The notes under the pieces were generated by a model. The model was not told the origin of the DNA. It did not search any database and saw nothing but the letters and a program-made list of their open reading frames with translations. Below, piece after piece: positions 1 through 9,982 of a DNA stretch of 64,000 nucleotides. This DNA is from Moniliella sp. 'wahieum' (taxonomy: Eukaryota > Basidiomycota > Moniliellomycetes > Moniliellales > Moniliellaceae): the NCBI GenBank assembly GCA_003971905.1, contig RSEE01000138.1, forward strand, positions 85,230-149,229, in the 5' to 3' direction. Numbering within the stretch: the stretch's first letter is position 1; each line of letters starts with the position of its first letter. The translations under genes and the position numbers were made by a program.

Positions 1-889
1 GGCCAACAAGCTTCCAGCTCACAAAGCCCGGCTTCAAGCTTTATAAGCAGGGGAATGATTAATGACCTTGGTCATCGGCAGTGGATGGTCGATGAACATG
101 CAAAACAGGTGCGGGTGGAATGTGGCTAGTAAGGTCGATGAAGTCGATGATGCAGATGATGCAAATGGGAACATGGGACATGTCATTGATTAGCTGGATC
201 GACAAGGTTGATGGGATCATCGATCAATACCAATCAACAATCTGCAATCTGCAGTGCGCGCGGGCCCTTGGGCCATGCGAAGCGGACTGGCGCAGTGGAC
301 CGGACGCGACCCGGAAAAGGTGGTTGTGATGGTGTGATGGTAGAGATGGCACAGGTGGAGTGAGACCGGAGAGGTGGGTGCACACGTGCACACTCGCCTC
401 CTGCCCTTTGGGGTTCCGTCCCGGCAAACCCACCGCCACGCAGCAGAGAGGCACCGCTCAGTGAGCGCTGACGCGTTGACGTTGGTTGAGGCGCAGGTCA
501 GGCTCAGGTTGGATCATCAATATTCACTAGTTACTCGGTCCGCGTTACCCGGTACCCCTTACCCAGACGCGGGGCTCGGGCCTGAATATTGAATGGACTG
601 CACTACTCAGCACGCGGTGCCCATTGCGCGGCGGGCCATCGTTGTGGTGTGGCCATGCCAGCGCGGCGGGGCGCCCCTGTGGCCTTGGGCCACGCCAGGC
701 ACACGTCAGGCCTCAGGTGTGGCTAGCTTGGTAGGTGGCTAGCGGCCCTCGGGGACGCCCCAAGCCTCGTATGCCCAAAATGCAGACCGGCCGAGACTGT
801 GGACTGTGGACTGCGGACTCATATAACTAGGCCGCCGGCTGCCGAATTGTTTTCTTCCCCTTTCCAACCAACTTGGACTGTACTTTGCC
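1..889. other. Intergenic, no gene seen
   Basis: No recognisable protein or RNA gene. Open frames here are short, lie on both strands and show no family motif. The last 70 bases before the next gene hold a TATA-like element. Confidence 0.6.
820..827 (+). promoter_or_regulatory. TATA-like element of the dehydrogenase gene
   Basis: The sequence CATATAAC lies about 65 bases before the ATG at 890, a normal spacing for a fungal TATA element. Inferred from sequence and position only. Confidence 0.4.
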
Positions 890-1876
890 ATGGCCGCCTC
901 GTCTGTTTCCTCTGCCGCCTTGACGGCCGCCCAGGCAATCAAGAAAGTGGGTGTGGTGGGGTCGGGGGTGATTGGCTCGTCGTGGGCGTCGTTGTACCTT
1001 GTCAAGAACCTAGATGTGGTCGTGGTGGATCCCAACCCGCGTGCGCGGGATATGGTCGAGTCGATGCTCACGGGAGCCGAAAAGGCGTTTGCCGATGCAG
1101 GTCTCGCGAGACACTTTCAGTACGATCCTAAAAAGCTCACTGTGACACCGGACTATGGCGCGTTGGAGGGCGTGCAGTATGTGCAGGAGAACGGTCCGGA
1201 GCGACTGGAGATCAAGGACACGATTTACGAGCTGATCGAGAAGAGTATTGCAGACGATGTGGTGATTGGTTCCTCGTCCTCGGGCATTGTACCTTCACTT
1301 CTGCAAGAGCGTGCTAAACATCCTGAACGTGTCCTGCTCGCCCACCCGTTCAACCCACCTCACATTGTGCCCCTGGTGGAGATCATTGGAGGCAAGAAGA
1401 CCGATCCCAAGTACGTCGACTTGACCTACGCCTTTTACAAGTTGCTCGGCAAGGCGCCCATCCGGATCAAGAAGGAGGTCAAGGGACATGTGGCCAACCG
1501 GCTGCAGGCGGCAATCGTGCAAGAAGTCTTCCATCTGTTGCAGGAAGGCGTGGCCAGCGCCGAGGACCTGGACACGGCACTGGCCCAAGGCCCCGGACTG
1601 CGCTGGGCCATCTACGGTCAGTTTATCAACTTTGAACTCGGTGGCGGCGCGGGCGGGGTCAAGCACATGATTGAGCACTTGGGACCTAACTTTTTGGACT
1701 GGGCCCACGACCTCGGTCGCGTAGAGAAGATCACCCCGGAACTTACCAAGCTCGTGACCGATGGCGTGGCCGACATTCACGCCAAGACCCACACCACCCC
1801 AGAACAGCTGGTGACCATCCGCGACCGCATCCTGATCCAGACCATCCAGAAGAAGGCCGAAGAGTTCAAGTTTTAG
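890..1876 (+). CDS. 3-hydroxyacyl-CoA dehydrogenase family oxidoreductase
   Basis: A single uninterrupted frame of 328 residues. It opens with a Rossmann NAD-binding motif, VGVVGSGVIGSSWA (about residues 20-33), followed by the acidic strand end VVVVDP expected of an NAD enzyme. The central motif SSSSGIVPS and the block HPFNPPHIVPLVEIIGG (about 155-171) are typical of the 3-hydroxyacyl-CoA dehydrogenase fold; the His of HPFNPP is the usual catalytic base. The C-terminal helical domain begins near GHVANRLQAA. Length and the GLRW segment fit the short single-domain branch that includes lambda-crystallin/L-gulonate 3-dehydrogenase and carnitine dehydrogenase-like proteins better than mitochondrial fatty-acid HADH. 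The family is secure; the substrate is not. No targeting peptide is obvious, so it is probably cytosolic. A CCACCACCACC run follows the stop codon directly. Confidence 0.88.
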   Translation: MAASSVSSAALTAAQAIKKVGVVGSGVIGSSWASLYLVKNLDVVVVDPNPRARDMVESMLTGAEKAFADAGLARHFQYDPKKLTVTPDYGALEGVQYVQENGPERLEIKDTIYELIEKSIADDVVIGSSSSGIVPSLLQERAKHPERVLLAHPFNPPHIVPLVEIIGGKKTDPKYVDLTYAFYKLLGKAPIRIKKEVKGHVANRLQAAIVQEVFHLLQEGVASAEDLDTALAQGPGLRWAIYGQFINFELGGGAGGVKHMIEHLGPNFLDWAHDLGRVEKITPELTKLVTDGVADIHAKTHTTPEQLVTIRDRILIQTIQKKAEEFKF

Positions 1877-2311
1877 CTTGTTAACCACCACCACCACCCC
1901 CGATCGTTCTGTTCCCTTCCGTTCCGTACATGCATATCTGCTTCACCTCGCTTTTGCCCATCGTAGTAGAGGTAGTTAGTTGATTGCCAGCAACCGAGAG
2001 CCGTCGGTTGTGCTGCCCGCGTGAGGGAGGGAGGTACCTGCTGACCCGGGAGCATGGAGAGAAGCATGGATGGACTGCTACCCTACCCGCCCAGCCACCG
2101 CAACGAGACAAAATGTTGGCAGCCCAGCGTGCTGGATGAGTAACGATTGGCAGGAACAAATAGCGGCGGCCGCTGTGCTCGGCAGCGCAAAAGAAAAGCC
2201 CCGTCGGTGCAACTGGTCTGGTTCAAAAACTGCACAGTTGGCCTCAACGATCCTCGATTGCGCTTCCCATCCGCAATTGATTGGACGTCTTTGTTCTCTG
2301 CCACCTCCCCT

Positions 2312-2346
2312 CCCACCACCCACCACCCACCACCACCACCACTGCC
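2312..2346 (+). repeat. CCA/CCCA-rich 5' leader run
   Basis: A run of ACC/CCA triplets and CCCA units sits about 27-60 bases before the APT1 start codon, on the coding strand. The same kind of leader precedes several other genes in the window. Confidence 0.7.
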
Positions 2347-2372
2347 TTCGGTCTCTGCCTCTCCTCTCCACC

Positions 2373-3212
2373 ATGGCCGACGTTGAGCACATCAAGTCGC
2401 TGTTCCAATTCCACGCCGACTGGCCCAAGAAAGGGGTGACGTTTTGCGACATTTTGCCTGCGCTGCGCGACCCCATCGCATTCGAGTCGCTCATCACCCA
2501 CTTTCTCCGCCACATCTTTGCCGATGTGATTCCTACGCTGCCGGCCGGCGCGGACGGGACAAAGAAGATCGATGCGGTGGTGGGGCTGGATGCGCGTGGG
2601 TTCTTGATTGGTCCCATCTTGGCCCTCCGCCTCGGCGCGGCGTTTGTCCCCGTACGCAAGTCGGGCAAGTTGCCCGGTGACGTGGCGAAGGCTGTGTACT
2701 CCAAGGAGTATGGCGAGGTAGGTCCGATGTCCGATGTCAGATGTCAGATGTCACATGTCCGATGTCCGATGACAGATGTCACATGTCCGATCTCCCAACG
2801 TGACAGGCATGAGCGTACAGAGTACTGACACATGTACCCCATTTGCCTGGGCACCAGGATGTGTTCGAGATGCAAGCTGGCTCGCTGCCCAAGGGGGCGC
2901 GGGTGCTGGTGGTGGACGACTTGATTGCTACTGGTGGCTCGGCCAAGGCAGCTGGGGAACTTGTGAAGAAAGTTGGCGGTGTCACGGCCGAGTACCTTTT
3001 CGTTGTCGCCATCCCTTTCCTCAAGGGCGCCGACGCGCTCGATGCCCCCGTTTATGCGTATGTATCCTATCTCATTTTCCCACCCACCAGTTGCTTGTGG
3101 CCTGGGCCCGCGACCGGCCTTGATCTCTTGGTCTCTTGGGATCTTGGAAGTAGGTGGAAGTGTACATACTGACCCCCTGTTCCTTGCTTGCAGGATGATC
3201 GATGTTGATTAA
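2373..3212 (+). CDS. APT1: Adenine phosphoribosyltransferase (three exons)
   Basis: Purine salvage enzyme that joins adenine and PRPP to give AMP and pyrophosphate in the cytosol. Exons 2373-2717, 2858-3057 and 3194-3212 join in frame to a 187-residue protein, the usual length for fungal APRT. Introns are 2718-2857 (GTAGGT..CAG) and 3058-3193 (GTATGT..CAG). Diagnostic segments are GVTFCDILP near residue 23, the VGLDARGFLIGP loop, PVRKSGKLPG, and the PRPP-binding motif VLVVDDLIATGGSAKAA in exon 2. The third exon adds only the C-terminal MIDVD. The start at 2373 has a good context (CCACCATGG) and gives the family N-terminus. Intron 1 contains a short degenerate tandem repeat. Confidence 0.93.
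2722..2795 (+). repeat. Degenerate GATGTC tandem repeat in APT1 intron 1
   Basis: About nine imperfect copies of a 7-9 base unit built on GATGTC(C/A) lie inside intron 1 and make up about half its length. Confidence 0.75.
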
Positions 3213-3417
3213 GATCGTTTTTTTTGGGAGGAAGGGGCGCACGGAGAGAAGAAGGAGTTCAGATGAATCATCACGTTGATTTTGATCTGAAAGCAACACC
3301 TTCCCTTGCTTTTCAACCCTCCTTGATTCACCTCAACTTGAACTGGGATTGCTCCGTTACTAGCTATTTCTGGAGAATGCTATTTTGCAGATGCACGTGG
3401 CCGTAGCGCTGTCGGAT

Positions 3418-3459
<42 letters not shown>
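3418..3459. repeat. (GACA)n microsatellite
   Basis: About ten perfect GACA units lie between APT1 and the tRNA gene. Nothing suggests a function. Confidence 0.95.
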
Positions 3460-3595
3460 TGACTCTTTCTTCAATGCACAGCATGGGCGGGTGGCTCAAG
3501 TGAAAGCCTGTGCAACCGCAAACATCCATCGTAACCAGGGGGGTTCGAATTGCATGGTGCCTACGTTTTGGGAACGTGCGGAACATTGACCATCT

Positions 3596-3667
3596 GCCTC
3601 TTTGGCTCAATGGTAAGGCGTCGCACTCGTAATGCGAAGATTAGTCGTTCGATTCGGCTAGGAGGCA
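3596..3667 (+). tRNA. tRNA-Thr (anticodon CGU)
   Basis: A 72-nt cloverleaf can be drawn by eye. The acceptor stem GCCTCTT pairs with AGGAGGC with one G-T wobble. The D arm is GCTC..GGC. The anticodon stem TCGCA/TGCGA encloses the loop CTCGTAA, so the anticodon is CGT (reads ACG, Thr). The T arm is AGTCG/CGGCT with loop TTCGATT. The discriminator base is A and there is no intron. The D stem is the weakest part, with one wobble and one mismatch. A run of nine T follows at once, as expected for RNA polymerase III. Confidence 0.85.
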
Positions 3668-3676
3668 TTTTTTTTT
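3668..3676 (+). terminator. RNA polymerase III T-run terminator
   Basis: Nine T residues start directly after the tRNA discriminator base. Confidence 0.8.
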
Positions 3677-4021
3677 CTCTTTTGGCGCCGGGCGCGCGTA
3701 CCTGTTCCCCTCGTCCACTGCCGGAGTCTACGACGGGCGAAGCACAGTGGGAGCCACTATGTCTGCATTGTTGAGTACTCAACAATGGTCGCCGAGCCAC
3801 AAGGTAGTAGGCAGCTTCAGTGCCGCCAGGCCACAAGGTAGCCAACCCAAGTCAAAGATGTCCATGCATTCACCTTCACCCCTTGGAGCCAGGGACGGGC
3901 GGCCCAACTTGACTTGTCACCCTGTCGTAAAGACATGAACCATCTAGTCTGGCCACGGTGCAGGGCGGCATAGGACCAGGGACGAGTCGGGTGACCACGG
4001 GGACTCATGGCAGGTTGGGCT

Positions 4022-4798
4022 TTACAGGTCAGCAAACTGAACTTCCTGCAGTTTCGTCCAGGCGCTGGGCGGGCCTTCGCACGACCACAAGGCCAGGCTG
4101 GAAAATTCTAGTTGATCCCACGTTTCCGGGTCGGGGGGGCAAGGGTGCAGTGTGCCGTTGCGCCACAGGCCATCGTGCTCCATCCGCGCCAGCACCGTGT
4201 CCGCCTGGCGCTTGGACAGGTCGGCGTACACGAGCGAGAGGTGCGGCCAGTAGTCGGCCGTGGGGGGCAGGTCGGGATCCGGGTTACCCAGCACGCCGAC
4301 GGCGAGATGTCGCCGTGCGAGGTGGTGGAGATCAGTGAGGATCGGAACACGCTGCAGAGCCAGCACGACAGACTGGAAGTAAGTTGCGCGCGTGGCAGGT
4401 TGGGCGATCGGGACGGAAATGGTACCGTTGCAGACGGTCGGATGAAGTTCCTTCCATCCACCTAGGGCCAGCAAGACCTGGGTCCAAATCCCATCGACTG
4501 TGTTGCTGGCAAAGGCGCCCGTGCCAGCCAAGCCAGCGACCAGCGTCGCGTGCGGCGGGAACGGGGACGAAGGCGGAGGCAGGTGCAGGTCATGCAGCAA
4601 GCCGCGCACGCTGTCCATCAGCTGCTCCGTCTTGGCCGCCTGGCCCGGCGCAAGTTGCAGCCAAAGGGCCAGGCCAGAGAAGGACTGGTCGCCAGCACTC
4701 AGGGTGGCTGTCGCAACACACGCCGCGGGGGGCGGGGCGAGTGGGATGGGGCGTGTCAGCAGCGCGCAGGGGACAGATGCGCAGACAGGCGTACCCAT
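4022..4798 (-). CDS. 2H-family cyclic phosphodiesterase (CPDase-like)
   Basis: Predicted 258 residues on the minus strand. The two hallmark histidine motifs of 2H phosphoesterases are present: PHATLVAGL (about residue 76) and PHLSLVYADL (about residue 185). This fits the fungal and plant cyclic phosphodiesterase branch (yeast Cpd1p), which opens ADP-ribose 1'',2''-cyclic phosphate, a by-product of tRNA splicing. The catalytic fold begins near SFSGLALWLQ. The ATG at 4798 lies just downstream, on the coding strand, of a (CCA)n run; an in-frame upstream start would place a poly-proline tract from that repeat at the N-terminus, which seems less likely. The frame is unbroken to the TAA. The precise substrate is inferred from family only. 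Confidence 0.72.
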   Translation of the reverse strand: MGTPVCASVPCALLTRPIPLAPPPAACVATATLSAGDQSFSGLALWLQLAPGQAAKTEQLMDSVRGLLHDLHLPPPSSPFPPHATLVAGLAGTGAFASNTVDGIWTQVLLALGGWKELHPTVCNGTISVPIAQPATRATYFQSVVLALQRVPILTDLHHLARRHLAVGVLGNPDPDLPPTADYWPHLSLVYADLSKRQADTVLARMEHDGLWRNGTLHPCPPDPETWDQLEFSSLALWSCEGPPSAWTKLQEVQFADL

Positions 4799-4804
4799 TG
4801 GAGA

Positions 4805-4843
4805 TGGTGGTGGTGGTGGTGGTGGTGGTGGTGGTGGTGGTGG
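4805..4843. repeat. (GGT)n microsatellite next to a start codon
   Basis: About thirteen GGT units, read as CCA/ACC on the coding strand of the phosphodiesterase gene, lie a few bases before its ATG. Confidence 0.95.
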
Positions 4844-4932
4844 CCAGGAGACAAGGGCGCGTCTGGTGCCCACCAAGGGTATCTGTGCCGGCACATGGCC
4901 CCATCGGGTGCGCGTGCCCCAGCCCCAGCACA

Positions 4933-4967
4933 TCAAGCTTCAAGCTTCAAGCTTCAAGCTTCAAGCA
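4933..4967. repeat. (CTTCAAG)n short tandem repeat
   Basis: About four to five copies of a 7-base CTTCAAG unit. Related AAGCTTGAAGC-type repeats recur at 10721-10755, about 20090-20165 and 59042-59095. Confidence 0.9.
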
Positions 4968-4997
4968 CCAGGCAGAGGGTCCGTGCACGCGGGGCCG

Positions 4998-5006
4998 AAC
5001 CCTAGC
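4998..5006 (-). promoter_or_regulatory. Telobox-like motif (AACCCTAGC)
   Basis: TAGGGTT core on the minus strand, about 200 bases before the phosphodiesterase start. It belongs to the motif family described in the findings, but this copy has GAACCCTA instead of CAACCCTA. Confidence 0.4.
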
Positions 5007-5501
5007 GCTCCCGCCACCCCTCGCTTGAAGCTTGGCGCTTGAAGCGAAAAACACAGGCGTGCTCCACCTCCCCACGCCGTCTCCCTGCCCCAGCCCCGTC
5101 CAGCTCGTGGGCAGCACGGCCAGAGGAGCGATCCATGGCACGCACCACGAGTGGCGTCTGAAGTCTGGAACGTGAAGCGTCCCCCTGCCGTGCGATGCAC
5201 AGTGTCACTCGTCAGACAGATGGATGGCAGATGATTGCACAGTCTAGTCCTACTACGCACATGCGTTGCGTTGTGCACACAACAGGGCCCCCAAACCGCC
5301 ACCAAAACACGCCACCAAAACAAACCCACACCCACAACGAGCACCGACCAAAGCACGCGCAGCCCCGCACAAACCGCACAAAGACCATGACCAAGCCATG
5401 TCCGCCCATGTGCGTCACTCCCACTGATTCCACAGCAAGGCAGAGGGGTAGTGGATAGCGTGTGTGGGTAGCCCCAGGCAGTCGGCGGAAAGGCATGCTC
5501 G

Positions 5502-5809
5502 TCAGCCATACGCAGCCACAAAGAGGGGGGATCCGACCCAACGTACCACCTGCCGCTCGGGGAGCACGGCCTTGGACGCCCCTGTGCCTCCCCTGGCCTG
5601 TTCGGCTGCGAGTTGGTGGCTGAGCTTGCCGGGGCCGTTGGGGGCGCCACGCGTGGCCGCCGCCGCAGCACGCTGCTCGGCGCGGCGGCCCTGGCAGCGC
5701 GATCGGTGGCGGTTGAGGCCGAGGCGGAAGGCGCGCCGCGTGCCATGGGCGCCGAGGAGGGAGCAGCAAGCGTTTGGCCACGCTGCGGTCGCGAGAGGCA
5801 CCCGCCCAT
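5502..5809 (-). CDS. Possible small myristoylated SVIP-like protein
   Basis: Starts MGGCLSRP, a good N-myristoylation plus palmitoylation signal (Gly2, Cys4). An Ala/Ser-rich segment follows. After one frame change near 5705 comes a basic-alanine helix, RRAEQRAAAAATRG, then GKLSHQLAAEQ. Small p97/VCP-interacting (SVIP-like) fungal proteins share this layout: lipidated MGxC start, Arg/Ala helix, GKL..QL segment. The two parts lie in different frames; one extra G in AGGGCC on the coding strand would join them, in line with the homopolymer losses seen in surrounding genes. The C-terminal exon is not resolved: a GTACGT donor follows PERQV. The match is by pattern only, so the family call is weak. 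The window up to the phosphodiesterase start (4799-5500) holds only repeats and a telobox-like motif. Confidence 0.35.
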
Positions 5810-6125
5810 GCTGGCGGGGAAGAGAGAAGAGGCGGTGAGGAGATGGACGGCGCGAGCCAAAGTGCAGACGGCAGGCAGTCGCCCAGCTTCACTTGACGTC
5901 CAGCGCCAACTCGACCCGACCGGAGGTGTGCTGAGCGTGGGCGGGGACATTGGACAGGCCACCCACGCAGGCTTGGAGAGCCAGGCTTACATCAGATCAT
6001 CGATCATCGATCATCGGCCGCGTCGGCAGCCCTGCGCGCTTCGGCCCCGCGAAGAACGCCGACGCACTCTCCTGCCGCCCCACCTTCCCGGGCCGCTTCC
6101 CCCCGACACCAGCTCCACGCGCACC

Positions 6126-6585
6126 ATGTCCTTCGGCCGTCCTGGAGGCTTTGACTACACGCGCATCGTCAACCCGCCCGACCGCGGCTCCTTCCGCTGG
6201 ACCACGACGGTACGTGTCGCTCCGCTGTCCCCCGCGCGTGCCCCTCGGCTGCTGACCCCCCCCCCGGGTTGCTGTGGCGGCCCAGGCGAGTGCAAGTCGT
6301 GGATCACCAAGTACATGGACTGCCTCAACAGAACAAGTCTACCACGGCCGAGTGCCGCGACTTGAGCAAGGCGTACCTGCAGTGCAGGATGGACCAGTGC
6401 GTGTTCCTTGTTTTTCCTTTGTGCGGGTGGGCATCGGTAGGCTGACCCGAGCGCGCGTCGCCAGCGAACTGATGGTCAAGGACGACATGAGCAACCTTGG
6501 CTTCCAAGACCCCGCCTCGTCGGCCCCGACGCCGGCCAGCGCCTCAGGGCGCGCAGCAGGCGCTGGGCCAGGACCGAGCGCCTAG
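6126..6585 (+). CDS. COX19: Cytochrome c oxidase assembly protein Cox19
   Basis: Twin CX9C protein of the mitochondrial intermembrane space and cytosol, needed for copper delivery to cytochrome oxidase. Exons are about 6126-6209, 6286-6396 and 6465-6585, with introns starting GTACGT and GTGCGT. The first pair of cysteines is in CKSWITKYMDC and the second in CRDLSKAYLQC, each with nine residues between; RMDHELM follows, as in the family. The N-terminal RGSF segment also matches. Two frame breaks interrupt it. TTCCGCTGG near 6195 needs one more C to read the conserved FPLDHDG, and the bases near 6331 need one more G to keep the family spacing of ten residues between the CX9C pairs. Both fit one-base homopolymer losses. 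Confidence 0.85.
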
Positions 6586-7363
6586 TAAGGCAGGCGGCAC
6601 ACCAGCTGCGGGGCGGGGCGGGGTGGGGGGGGGGGTGCGCCTGCCTGCCTGCTTGTGGCCACACGCTGTGCTGCATGGATGGGGGTGTGGGTTGCTGGCA
6701 TGCACAGTCACTAGTCACCGGTGCGCACGGGTGGCTAGGGGCAAGTGGCGGATGATTGGGGCGAGGTACATAGGCGCAAGGGGGGCAATTGGGCCTACGC
6801 GCTACGGACGTCATGGCACGTGGGCTATGTATGCGATGCTGTTGTGCCGAGAGGAGGGGGGGATGAGATGGCCGATGGATGAGTATAACAGGGGAGGCTA
6901 GGCAAGGCTGCGTGGCCCAGATCGGGGGAAGTGCACGCAATGGGGCGTCAGAAAGTGGGCGAATGGCGCTGGGGATGTGGGGACGGCGGGGGCGGTGCTG
7001 GGGATGCTGAGGACGGGGCGGCTGGGGTGGAGGATGGATGTGACGGGGCGTGCCGGGGGGCGGCGGGGGGGCGGCGCGGGAGGCCGCAGGCCCTTGTCGC
7101 CTGTTCTTGCCTCTTCTTCCGCCGCGCCAGGCAGCACAGCAGCAGTGGGGCAGTGCGGCAGTGCGGCCGCTGCTGAGGCGCTGAGGCGCTGAGGCGCACT
7201 GGCCCAGCCGACGCACGGCCCAAGACCCGCCGCCCGGGGGCAGTGTGCTGCGTCGCAGTTCGTGTGTTAAAATACCTGCCGCCTGTCTGTTCTCCTCACC
7301 ACCACCTTCGGGCCCATCCCCACCACCCTCCCCGCCGCCATCCCCACCCCCCCCCCCCCCACG
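6586..7363. other. Intergenic between COX19 and TPS1
   Basis: No gene recognised. It contains G-rich tracts and, toward the right end, C-rich and ACC-containing sequence that forms the TPS1 leader. Long frames here are compositional artefacts open on both strands. Confidence 0.5.
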
Positions 7364-7577
7364 ATGGTCATGCCCACCGGCGTCCCGCCCTCCGACCCCC
7401 GCCGCCTTCAGCCCGCTCCACCCCCCTCCCCCCCCGCCCCCACCGCCCGACGCCCTCAACGACTCGCCCGCCACGCCTGCCTCCCGCGTCCCCTCCGCCT
7501 CGCCTCGCCCCCCCACCTCCTCCGCCTCCGCCACCCCGCGCCACCACCCCGCCCGGCCCTCCGCCCTCACCTCGGCC

Positions 7578-9417
7578 ATGTCCGACGTCCACATCACCAC
7601 CACTCCCAGCCCGATCCTGTCCACATCCCCTCCGCCGCCCGCACCGCCGCCGCCGCTGCCCGGCCCCCACACCCGCTCCGCTCCCGCTCCCACTGACGCC
7701 GCAGGCACCACGTCCACCTCGCGCCTCATTGTCGTCTCCAACCGTCTGCCCGTCACCATCACGCGCGACGCCAATGCCGACGGCGGCTACACCTTCCGTC
7801 CCTCGTCCGGCGGGCTCGTCTCGGCTCTCGCCGGGGTCAAAAAGACGACGCGTTTCTGTGGATTGGTTGGCCGGGCATTTCCGCCCCGCGGCCGATCGCG
7901 AGTTTATCGAGGGCAAGCTGCGCTCCGAGTACAGCTGCGAACCGGTCTGGCTGCCGGATGATGTCGCCGACGGGCACTACAATGGATTTTCCAACTCGGT
8001 TCTCTGGCCCTTGTACCACTACCGTCCGGGCGAGATGAACTTTACCGAAGACTCTTGGTGGCCTACCGCCAGGCCAACCTCATGTTTGCCCAGCGCGTTC
8101 GCTCCGTTGCCCGCGAGGCGATATGGTGTGGGTGCAAGACTACCATCTGATGCTCTTGCCGCTCATGCTGCGTACTCTCGTCGAGGGCGCCGCCCAGCAG
8201 GGCCGCATGTCCCAGCTCGAGCTGGAGCACATTCGTAAAGGCCTCAATAGCCATTCCGTCCTGCGGTCCTCTGAGGGCCTGGCACCGTCCACACGCAAGT
8301 CCGCTTCGCCTCCCTGGTCCGCTGATACGCGGGGCGGCGACACTGCGCCCGCTGCTGCTACTGCTGCTGGTAATGCCGACAGCTCCAGCACCACCTTCTT
8401 CCCCCGCGGAACGATCAAGATTGGTTTTTCCTCCACACGCCCTTCCCGTCCAGTGAGATTTACCGCATTCTTCCCGTGCGGCGGGAAATCTTGTTGGGCA
8501 TTCTGCATTCGGACTTGATTGGGTTCCACACATACGACTATGCGCGGCACTTTTTGTCGTCGTGCACGCGTATCTTGGGCATGCCCGTCATGCCCAATGG
8601 TCTGGCATTTGAAGGGCGGTACGTTCACGTGGGCGCGTACCCGATGGAATTGAGCCGCAGTCGTTCTACACTGCTCTCAAGACGCCCGAGGTGATGGCGC
8701 GCATGGACCAGCTTCTGGCTCACTTCCAAGGCAAGAAGATCATCATTGGTGTGGACCGACTGGATTACATTAAGGGTGTACCGCAAAAGATGTTGGGCTT
8801 CGAGACGTTCCTGCAGCAACACCCCGAGTACGCAGAGCAGTGCGTACTGATCCAAGTTGCCGTGCCGTCGCGGCAAGATGTGGAGGAGTACCAGTCCTTG
8901 CGCTGTTCCGTGTCGGAGATGGTGGGCCGGATCAACTCAGAGTTTGGTACGGCAACGCACATGCCGATCCACTTTTTGCACAAGAGCGTGCCGTTCCCGG
9001 AACTGGTAGCACTGTACGCCGTGTCCGACGCGTGTCTCGTCACCTCCACCCGGGACGGGATGAACCTCGTGTCGTACGAGTACATTGCGTGCCAAGCCGA
9101 GCGGTGTGGCGTGATGATCCTCTCAGAGTTTGCTGGCGCAGCACAATCGTTGAATGGGAGTGTGATCATTAACCCGTGGGATAAACAGGCGGTCGCCGAC
9201 TCGATCTTTGAAGCGCTCACCATGCCCCTCGATACGAGGGCCAAGAACGTCGCCCAGCTCCGCGCCTACGTCGACAAACACACCGCCGCTTGGTGGGGCA
9301 ACTCGTTCGTCCTCGGACCTACGCCGGATTCGGGTGAGCAAAATGCGCTCCGACTCCCCCGCTCTCGCACGTCTTACCCATCCCGTCGGCCCGCCCGCAC
9401 GCAACCACCGCGCGTAA
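7578..9417 (+). CDS. TPS1: Trehalose-6-phosphate synthase (GT20)
   Basis: Makes trehalose-6-phosphate from UDP-glucose and glucose-6-phosphate; a cytosolic stress and glycolysis-control enzyme. Motifs in order: IVVSNRLPVT, SSGGLVSAL, WVQDYHLMLLP, HTPFPSSEIYRILPVR (in pieces), ILHSDLIGFHTYDYARHF, GVDRLDYIKGVPQK, VTSTRDGMNLVSYEY, and the end KHTAAWWGNSFV. The reading frame changes near 7855, 7893, 8060, 8120, 8442, 8650 and 9320. Most of these are repaired by one extra base in a short homopolymer (for example TTTCTGTGG near 7853 and GGTTTTTCC near 8435), so I read it as an intact gene in an error-bearing assembly. An unusual Ser/Ala-rich insertion of about 70 residues (8230-8410) sits between the YHLMLLP helix and the conserved IKIGF strand. 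The start is uncertain: ATG 7578 is in frame, but ATG 7364, right after a C-rich leader, may be the true start. Confidence 0.88.
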
Positions 9418-9954
9418 CGACTCCCGGCTCCCGAATACCGCCTACCGGCTAATGTGCGACCATGGGACGTGTGTCATGCGACGCGGCACGTCCAGTGAGA
9501 AAGATGACAAGATGAGAATACTGTTACGGGTGTTGACCAGTGACTGCGCTAGTGGAATCGAAACCTAATGAGATGAAGAGCTATATCAAGTTGGCCTACA
9601 ACGATATGTTTGGAGGTTGGTGTTAGACGGTGACCGTTCGTTGTACGCGAATGCAATGCAATGCCGACGATAGCAGTCCGTCAAGTCGGTAGTGGATGGG
9701 GGGAACGAACCAGAGGCAGGATCTCAGCTGACGGAATGGCCGATGGGCCGCCGGTAACAACGTTGCGCCTCTGAGATCTGATTGAATATTGATCCGAGAT
9801 CTGATGTCATCGATGTCATCGATCATCGTGTCGTCATGACGGACGTGGACGCGTGAACGTGTAAACGTTGAGTACGTTGAACGTATCATACGTACGTTGA
9901 GCGGAACAAAGATGATGTAGTAGGCCAGTTTAGGGTAGTTTAGGCCTAAGGCCG

Positions 9955-9982
9955 TTTACCAGTTACCGGTTACCGGTTACCC
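9955..9982. repeat. TTACCGG short repeat cluster
   Basis: Overlapping TTACCGGTTACC units. A second cluster lies at about 20850-20895. GGTAACCGGTAA-type words are near-palindromic. Confidence 0.8.

Noticed and set aside
3485..3565. Second tRNA-like block (GTGGCTCAAG, GGGGTTCGAATTGC) just before the tRNA-Thr
   Set aside because: No acceptor stem can be formed and no consistent cloverleaf found.
6286..6396. An extra intron to explain the COX19 frame changes
   Set aside because: The space is too short for an intron, whereas one base in each of two homopolymers restores the exact CX9C spacing.
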